Origin: Laburnicola sp. R22_1
Taxonomy: Eukaryota; Ascomycota; Dothideomycetes; Pleosporales; Didymosphaeriaceae
Length of the DNA stretch: 64,000 bases
Direction of reading: 5' to 3'
Assembly: GCA_014281115.1 (NCBI GenBank)
Contig: JACONQ010000002.1
Span: 1,240,001-1,304,000, forward strand
Part shown: positions 56,411 through 64,000 of the stretch, piece after piece
Position numbering within the stretch: the stretch's first letter is position 1
Layout of the letters: the number at the start of each line of letters is the position of its first letter
The notes under the pieces: generated by a model
The model's input: the letters and a program-made list of their open reading frames with translations, nothing else
Told to the model about the DNA's origin: nothing
Database searches by the model: none
Position numbers and translations under genes: made by a program

Positions 56411-57899
56411 TTAGTAGACTTCTCTAGCGTTAGCCTTACTTTACCTATTTTCTATAGAAATCTTATAGTATAAATATGTACCTATATATATCTAATATCT
56501 CTTATAGCTATTTTATATAAATCCTACTCTAATAATTACGCTATAGCTTCTCTAGATTATATAGCCTTATTTTATTTTTCTAAAGCCTCTTATAACCTTT
56601 GCCTATCCTCTTCTATTATCTTAACAATATATCTAGTAACCCTTATTAATATAGCTAAGTATAAGGCAGCTAAACTAGCAAAGAGTAAGCTATAAGTTAA
56701 ATTCTATACGTGTGGTCCTTATATACTTATTAAGGTAGTAGGACTCTAATAAACTAGCTAAGGCGATCTATTCGCTACACTACTTATATTCTACTATTAT
56801 ATAGTTAGTAATATTAGGTATTTAATCTTTATAATACTAATTCTAGCTAGCTCTATTATTACTATTATTATCTTTCTTATTATATACGTATAGACGTATA
56901 ACTGCCTACCTAGTAGTAATAGTATTAATAGGATAAGAGATAGCTATACTAGATTATAATCTTAAGGTCTTATATAATAATATACTTTGTAGGTAAGAGT
57001 AGATAAACACTTAATCTAGTTATAGATTTTTATACTTTATATATAGGCCGTATTATATTCTTATCTTTAACTTTAACGTTAGTATCTATAGACTATAGTA
57101 TATTATAATTAACTACCTTATTAGTATAAGGGGCCAATTAATACGTGCTAATAAACAATCCCTAGCCTAATCTATCTTGCTACTTTACCTTTTTTTAATA
57201 TATTTTTAGCATACCTATAGCTTTCTATCGTAGAAATAAGGCTCTAACTAGGTGCAATAACGTGCCCATAATTATGTAAGCAGTACTATTTTAGCCCTGC
57301 TCCTTTTCTGTAAGCGTATATATAGTCTAGCCCTTTAGCTTTCTTTTTTATATAGCAATCTTATCTAATTTGCTTACTAAATTTAAGATTCTAACTTATT
57401 TTCTTTTAATAGTTATAAGCCTAGCGCTTTAAAATTATAGACTAATTCTCCCTATGCACTTATATATTAGAATCCTAATTTATACACTCTAATTACTTCT
57501 TACTAATTATTTCTAATCCTCTCCTACACTTAAATCTTATCTATAATTAAAATAACTAATATTATAATTTCTACTATAAAGTTACTCCTCACTAACTAAG
57601 TAAGCTAGCCTTTCTAGCTTATTTAGCTCTAATTTTATACTTAGTCTAAAGGGATCTAGCATCTTATTAACCCTAACGCTAATAAGATTATTAATTAAGA
57701 TTTAATTTAACTAACTTATCCTATACTCCTAGAGAAGACTATAAGTATAAGTAACGTAATATATAATAATTAGATTAAACTCTATAATATTTAAATTGCA
57801 GAGTATTAAATAGAAGTATAAGACTAGTAGATTAATATAATAAAGATCTAGAATCTTGCATTATAGATTTATGCTATAGTATCCTAAGATCTACTAGCA

Positions 57900-60800
57900 C
57901 TAGCTATAATTATAATAAATAACTAAAAGAAGACCTCTCTGTAAGCGCTTATTAAGATACTTTAGAAAGATCTAGCTCTAATAAAAGCAAGTATAAAAAA
58001 CCTAGTACAAATCTAATACTAAGCACACTTTAAGAAAGCTAAGTATAAAAGATAGACACCTAAAATATAGTACTAAGATTAGTAGCTTCTTTTTAATAAG
58101 GCTAAGAGTTTTAAGCTTTTTAATATAGAAAGTAAGCTTACTATATATAACTTCTTAAACGCGCTAGTAGTTAGCCTTATACTAAAATAGGCCTAATTAA
58201 TAAACTAGCGTCTTATATAAAACACTTTGCTTAGTATTAAGATAATAGATCTTGCTAATATTAGAAAGGTCTACTTTATACTTATTTAGAAGCACTAGCT
58301 TTAAGCACCTAATAGCAAGTTATTAGGTGTATTTGCAATAATTACTAGTTAAAATAATAATTAAAAGAAGTAAGATAATAGCGGCTTAAATAAAAAAGCT
58401 TATAAAAAGGCTAATAAGTGCCCTTATAGACCTAGAAAGTATAAGTAGAATAGTCTTAATTGCTAACGCCTTTAAACTGCTGTTACTAGCAAATACTCTA
58501 AAAAAATACCACTAATTACTCTTACTAAGAAGGAGCGCGAGAGTATTAATAATTATTTAGTATCTCTATAATAAATGGAGCTTTGCAGTAGGATTAAAAT
58601 AGAAGGCTAAAAATCTACACCTATAGTAAAGAGCTTAACTACTCCTACCTACCTAGGGTTAATAGCTTACGCTCTAATTAATCTATTAGTCTTTAATAAG
58701 CAGCTGTAGGAGAGCTTAAGAGTATACTTCATAATACATCCTAGTAATTACTTGCTTGCATAGAGTACTATTTTTAATAAAAGAGCTATAGTGTATTTTA
58801 TTAATAATTAATTACTTCTAACACCTAGCTTATTTAGGAAAGTAAGCTTAATCTAGAGCGTTAAAGCTAGAACTTAGGCTCTTCTAATTTTAAAAATAGA
58901 AGATTAACTTATAAAGGGCGTACTTACTAGTAAGTACAGTACGCGTATAAAAGATCTTTTACTTAAGAATATTAAAGTTGTTAAAAGTTTTTATATTAAT
59001 ATTATCTTTAAAGCTTATCTAAGAAAGGTAGAAATCTAATACCTAGATTTAGATAAATTATTGCGCATAGAAACTCTTACTTAAATTATTATCTTAGCAG
59101 AACTAAATAGTGTTTATAATCTTACCTTTATTAAATATAAGTCTCTTTTCTACTATTCTTTAGCTATAGTAATTAGATAATTATGCTATAATCTTCTGCA
59201 AGCAGACACTAAGGAACTCTAGCACCTTTAATTAAGTTATTTAGGCTAATAAGCACTTTAAGCTCTAGTTTAGAACGCGCAAAATATGTGTATCTTTAGT
59301 ACTTAGAAAAAGGACTATTAGTATTATTCTATAACGCATACAATAAGAATAATCTCTAAACGCCTAAGGGAATAATCTCTCAGACTATTTTATTATATTT
59401 CTTAGGATCTATTTAACTTTCTAGTAGGATAGCTTAGAGAGCTATAGAGCTTAATTGTTAAGAAAGAATTTAGTACAAAGATCTATAATAACAACTTTAT
59501 ATTAAAATCTCTACTAGAGATTATATAAGTAATAACTAAGCTTAACTAATAGGTAGAAAATAAATATAAGCTTAAAATTATTATAATCTATTAGGATAAT
59601 AATACCGCAACTCTTTCTGAGAGGGAACAATTAGTCTATAAGGACTATACAGACAAATAAGAAATTAAGATTAGCTATACTCTATTATATACGCACGAAC
59701 TAAATAGAGCACCTAAGTAAGCAGAGTAAGAAATTATTACTAAGGCTATAAAAATAAAAGAAAGTGCAAATCTACTACCTAAAATATAGCCTAAGATTAT
59801 AAGTGCAGCCGCTTACCTCTATAGCAAAAGCCTAATAGCTCTATATACCTTTTAAGCACTAAATAAAGTGTTTAAAAATTAGTTTAGGCAATATTTCTAT
59901 TAGTATAGGCCTACTTAAATATAAGCACAGATAGCTAATCTTTATTCTAATTAGAGTAGAATTTATACCTATAGCTACTAAGAATATCCTCTAAAAAGGG
60001 ATTAAGTAGGAGGGCAGGATAAATAAGGATTTAAAGTGAATCCTAAAGGCTATATTAGATACCTTATTAGTTATAGAGTATTAAATCTCTATAGAATATA
60101 GATTCTAGTACTTAATTAGGTAATTACTACGCGCAATATTATATTTAATAAGATATTATTGTATAAGAATAAAGCTCATTAAGGTATACCCTATAAAGAA
60201 GTAGTAAAGATTGTTAAAGTCCTATATAAGCGGGAGATTAATAATCTAGGAGAAAAGTTTATAGATATTCTTAATTTTTTTACTATACTATAAGTAAGCA
60301 AGTACTAAGTAAATAGAAAATAGTGCTCCTATTTAGTAATCTAAAAGTATACCTAGCTAGGCTAGTAATTAAGTAGCTAATAGAACTAATATATAGATAG
60401 TAAGCTTAGCTAGTAAGTAGCTAAGAATTTATATAGTTTAAAGCGAGCATATAAGGCTTATAACTCCTAAATAGACGCTAGAGCTAGGCAATCTAGGGCA
60501 TAATTAATTAAGGAATTATAGGGAGACTAATAGCCACTAGAGTATGCGCTAATTTAGGCGAGCTGGCCTATTAAATTCTAGAGAGCGTTCTCTTTAAAGT
60601 GTAGAGCCTAAAAGCTCTATAGCTGCTTCTTAATCTAGCTCTAAGAACTTAATCGCGCTAGAGAAAGCAGATAACTTACTAGTAAGCTAATGGCAAAGGC
60701 AAGATTAAGTATCTATAAAATTAAGCAGAAGACTTTAAGGTAATAATATAGATATACGCGTTTAGGACTATCTACCTCTTTAAAAATAAAAAGATTATAA

Positions 60801-63770
60801 TTAATATAATAATACTACTAATTAGCTAGGAAGTAAATTAGGTGTAGATATACTAATTACTAGATATATAAATATATATATATTAAAAGTATAGGAAGCC
60901 TAGAATAAGCACTAAAAATATACTATAATAAATTCTATAGTTACTAGAGCAATGCTTAAAAAGATACTAAATGTATTACCTTCTACTTATCTATATAGAG
61001 ATAAGCTGCTAAAGCTACCTACTTTATAGAAACACCTTACTAATTATCTACTTAGAAAGCTCTTTAAGTAAGCCTCCTATATTAAGATTGCTATACTTAA
61101 AAAAGAAACCTAGATAGTAATTAATTAAGTATAAGCTGCTAGACAACCGCTCTTATTAAAATAGGTGTAAACCTATAAGTTTAATTAGAATAGGTACTTT
61201 CTAAAGTGTAAGGCTTAAATTATTGTAAGAGGTAATCTCTAGATTAAGGACTTGCTATAGTTAACCTACACAGCAATACTTATAGTATAGTTGTTTAGAA
61301 CTATAATAGCAATTATAGTAGAACATAATTTAGAGATTATTTAATATGAGATTATTTAATATAATATAGTAGAAGCGTTCTTAAACACTTATATTACAGC
61401 TAATAACCTAGTTATTTATAGGCTTCTAGATAGGTTTAAGTATTATAGTAAGTGCGTGTTCCTTAATTAAGCTCTATATAGATTAAGAGACTTAGCACTA
61501 CTCTAGTATAAAGAGTTCTTAGGATTGCTAAGATTTTTAAAACTTATAGCCTTAAAAAAGAATTTTATTTATTTATACGCAAAGATTGTAAAACCTTAGT
61601 ACTCTTCTATATTAATAGTATACTTCTAATCTTTAATAAAGCTTATAAAGTAGAGGTATAGAAGCTCTAGAGCTATATTAAAGTAAAATATAAGATTAAA
61701 AACTATAGATTAGTTAAATAGTTTCTAGACATTTAAGTAATCTAAAATTATAAGAACAGAATAATTACGCTTATTTATATGTGTGACGTTATATTAACTA
61801 CCTAGGTGTAGCATAACAAAGACTTTTATCATAAATAACATAACAAAAAAAGCAGAGCCCCCTGCTTAGTAATTAACAAGAGCGTAAAAAAGGTAGTAAT
61901 TACAAAAAAAGCGCGTTTAAACTACTAAGAAAGCTTGGAAGTCTTAGCGTACACAGCTTCCACATGCAAAGTTTTTATAAAGAGGCTACTTAGAACTTTA
62001 GGAAAGGGAGAAAACTTTAGCGCAGCCACGCTATAGTTATTTATTCTTTCTTTACTATCCTAAGTTATAAACTACTATCCAGATTATTGCAAATAATATA
62101 AGTTAATATATTAATAGGTATATACTACTATACTTATAAGTAGGATAAGAGTAACATATACTAGATATATATTTATCGCTCTATTCCTGTATTAAGGTTA
62201 TTTTTAACAAATCTCCTACTATTTCTCTATGCCCACGCCCTACTATCTATCCAGGCATTAACATTATTCCTAAAGAAGTACTTGCTATTACTAAAAAGTA
62301 CACACTAAAGATTCGCGCTACTACTATTAAAAAAGCTATTAAAGTAACTATGCTAAAGTTCTATTCTATCTAAATACCTATCTAGCGCAAGGGGCAAGTA
62401 TACTTAACTATCTATAAGGTAGTCCTAGTATATTAGTTAGGTTAGCAACTTATCTAGTTTGCAAAGAACTATAAGGTTAAATTTCCACCCTAGTAGATAC
62501 AATTGCTCCTTGTTAGTAGCAGAATTATCTAGTAGGGGACGCAAAAAAAAGACAATAAGGTATTTATTAATAAGCTATAAGATAGTAAGAGTATTATATA
62601 GATCTATAAGATCCTCCTAGCTATTATTACTATTATCACTATTAAGTTAGCTTATTTAAGCAAGTACGCTGCGTAGTAGTGCAAGCAAGAATAATTAATA
62701 ATAGTAGTGGCAATAAGCCAAGTATACTATATATAGTGTAAGTAAACCTTATATAGGTTAAGAGCTTATAAGGTATAAACAAAGTGCAAGTAAGTTTAAA
62801 CTATTATTACGTTGTTAAGTAGTGTTTAAGGTTAGTCTTTAATTAGAATTAGGTGCCGTACATAGTACATAATAACCTTCCATCTCAATCTACTTTAACC
62901 TCAAACTAAAAAAACAGGTTAAAAAAGGTGTTTGGCAAGCCGACACGCTTGTTTATAATACTTATATTAATAATATTATAAAGAAATTTAATCATAAAGA
63001 TAGTAAAAGCTTCTCTATAACACTTCTTCTATTAGAAAAGCTTATAAAGAATATAGGAGAAGCGACTAAGCAGACAATTAAGAGCTACTAGAAACATATT
63101 AAATTAATACTATAGATAGCAATTATGCTTAGGACTAATATTGCGTTTGCTATTTTAAAGCTCTCGCACTTTTTAATAAATTTAAGCAAGTAATATTTTA
63201 CTATAGCTAATTAAGTAATTATATATCTTTAAAAAACGCTCTAGTAATCTGTTTAGTACAGCTAATATAATAGACCTAATCTTATAATTTATAGCAGTCC
63301 TTTATATATAAATAATTTAGAACATAGTAATTATCTTACAAATATATAGTTATATTCTATAGTAGAGCAATACTTTAGCAAGCTACTTATTAAAGCATAG
63401 TTATAACTTCTACTACTACAGCTAAGCTACTCGCACTTAAGCATATAAGCGAAGAAGTAATAGCACTAAAGTAGTTTTTTAAGAAACTTAAGCTTAATTT
63501 AGGATATATATAGAACTTTTTATAATAATTAATAAATAATTAGACTAGTAAGTAGAAAGAATAAGCGCATTAATACTTATCTGCGCTATATTAATATTTA
63601 GAATATGTAGCTACGTTAAGAATATGCAAAAGGATTATTTATAGTCACCTACCTAAAAATAAGCAATATGCTAGCAGACAAACTTATAAAAGCGGTTACT
63701 TAATAGCAGTTTACTCGCTTTAAAAGCTTCTAAATTTTAAGAATATAAGTAGAATTATTATAAAGGGAGT
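57900..63770 (+). pseudogene. Ty1/copia retrotransposon relic, interrupted by a family A element
   Basis: Plus-strand frames, read through stops, give copia order. A gag-protease region reads KGVLTSKYSTRIKDLLLKN and VVKSFYINIIFKAYLRK near 58,910-59,030. A GAG-pre-integrase motif has ADTKEL then a decayed H..L.H near 59,200-59,260. Integrase C-terminal sequence lies at about 59,950-60,150. Reverse transcriptase is at about 61,140-61,745, with a YKFNxNRYFLKCKA-type block and ALYRLRDLALL; its catalytic region is damaged. After the family A insertion, the RNase H end resumes at about 62,947, and IVTYLKISNMLADKLIKAV (about 63,640) matches the copia C-terminus. LTRs not located. Confidence 0.75.
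61786..62946 (-). mobile_element. Family A element inserted in the copia relic
   Basis: About 1.16 kb, from ATGTGTGACGTTATATTAAC to ...GGTGTTTGGCAAGCCGAC. The flanks carry ACGCTTATTTAT on the left and ACGCTTGTTTAT on the right, a 12-bp target duplication with one difference. Copia reverse transcriptase ends just before it and copia RNase H resumes just after it, so the insertion is proven by the host reading. Confidence 0.8.
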
Positions 63771-64000
63771 ATAAGTTATAAACTAATTATAAGTTTAAGC
63801 TCTATAAAGCTACAACCTATTTAGTAGACCTAGGTAAACAAAATCCTAATATAAGACTAGATAAACTTAGACTAATGCCTATTATATACAATCTAAGAAA
63901 ATCTAAACAATTACTTCTTTAAAAGAAGATTAAGCAACTTCTTAAGAAGCTTATACTAGTTTCTAATTATAGTAGTCTAATAAGTTAATAAAATATTATA

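Larger units (their letters stand above)
35383..64000. repeat. Right AT-rich, RIP-degraded repeat block
   Basis: About 28.6 kb extremely rich in TpA with few CpA or TpG, without any convincing gene. It holds nested relics of gypsy and copia retrotransposons, foldback elements, two short-repeat families and satellites, listed separately. The first ~60 bp (35,383-35,440) are a family A fragment less mutated than later copies (it still has ACATGAC and AAAGGCCTC). Stretches not covered by a separate entry (for example 38,850-39,430, 46,490-47,650, 48,670-49,900, 52,000-52,260, 55,780-56,260, 56,420-57,890, 63,770-64,000) hold nothing I can classify. Confidence 0.9.

Overview
The window comes from a filamentous ascomycete, most likely a dothideomycete. 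The genes have short spliceosomal introns (48-59 nt, mostly with a CTAAC branch site). They sit in a roughly 24-kb island of normal base composition (about 11,310-35,380). The island lies between two long AT-rich blocks (1-11,310 and 35,380-64,000) made of broken transposons. In these blocks TpA is very common and CpA/TpG are rare, the pattern left by repeat-induced point mutation (RIP). Species assignment is inference.

Gene island, left to right: (1) 26S proteasome ATPase Rpt6, minus strand; (2) a large CAX-family vacuolar cation/H+ antiporter (VNX1-like), plus, head to head with it; (3) a secretory PA-TM-RING E3 ligase, plus; (4) a 2.6-kb gene-free stretch with a degenerate repeat array; (5) a secreted protein combining a jacalin-like region, an aerolysin-like pore-forming region and a tail of about 29 acidic pentapeptide repeats; (6) a doubtful small ORF bracketed by short palindromes; (7) a secreted metallophosphatase / 5'-nucleotidase-like protein, minus; (8) the Ran GEF RCC1/Pim1, plus, head to head with (7); (9) another gene-free stretch with the same degenerate repeat; (10) a small secreted protein that appears frameshifted; (11) an NRPS-like adenylation enzyme whose carrier domain survives only as an out-of-frame remnant, next to the right AT-rich block. 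Conserved housekeeping genes occupy the left and centre. Secreted, lectin-like and secondary-metabolism genes occur toward the right.

Left AT-rich block: a Ty3/gypsy chromovirus integrase plus chromodomain relic, about 5 kb I cannot classify, then a 1.9-kb head-to-tail tandem duplication of a Fot1/Pogo transposon (minus). The second copy holds a 967-bp TA-flanked insertion and ends exactly where the gene island starts.

Right AT-rich block: a gypsy relic (minus), a copia relic (plus), two ~700-bp full-length palindromic foldback elements with TA target duplications, a dispersed family (A) with 10-12-bp target duplications and variable-length copies sharing one end, a ~100-bp family (B) with 10-11-bp target duplications, several satellites, and one tRNA-like pol III relic. 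Many elements are nested.

The most novel-looking items are the jacalin/aerolysin-like protein with its acidic repeat tail, the paired giant palindromes, families A and B, and the degenerate intergenic repeat. No complete new multi-gene system is evident.
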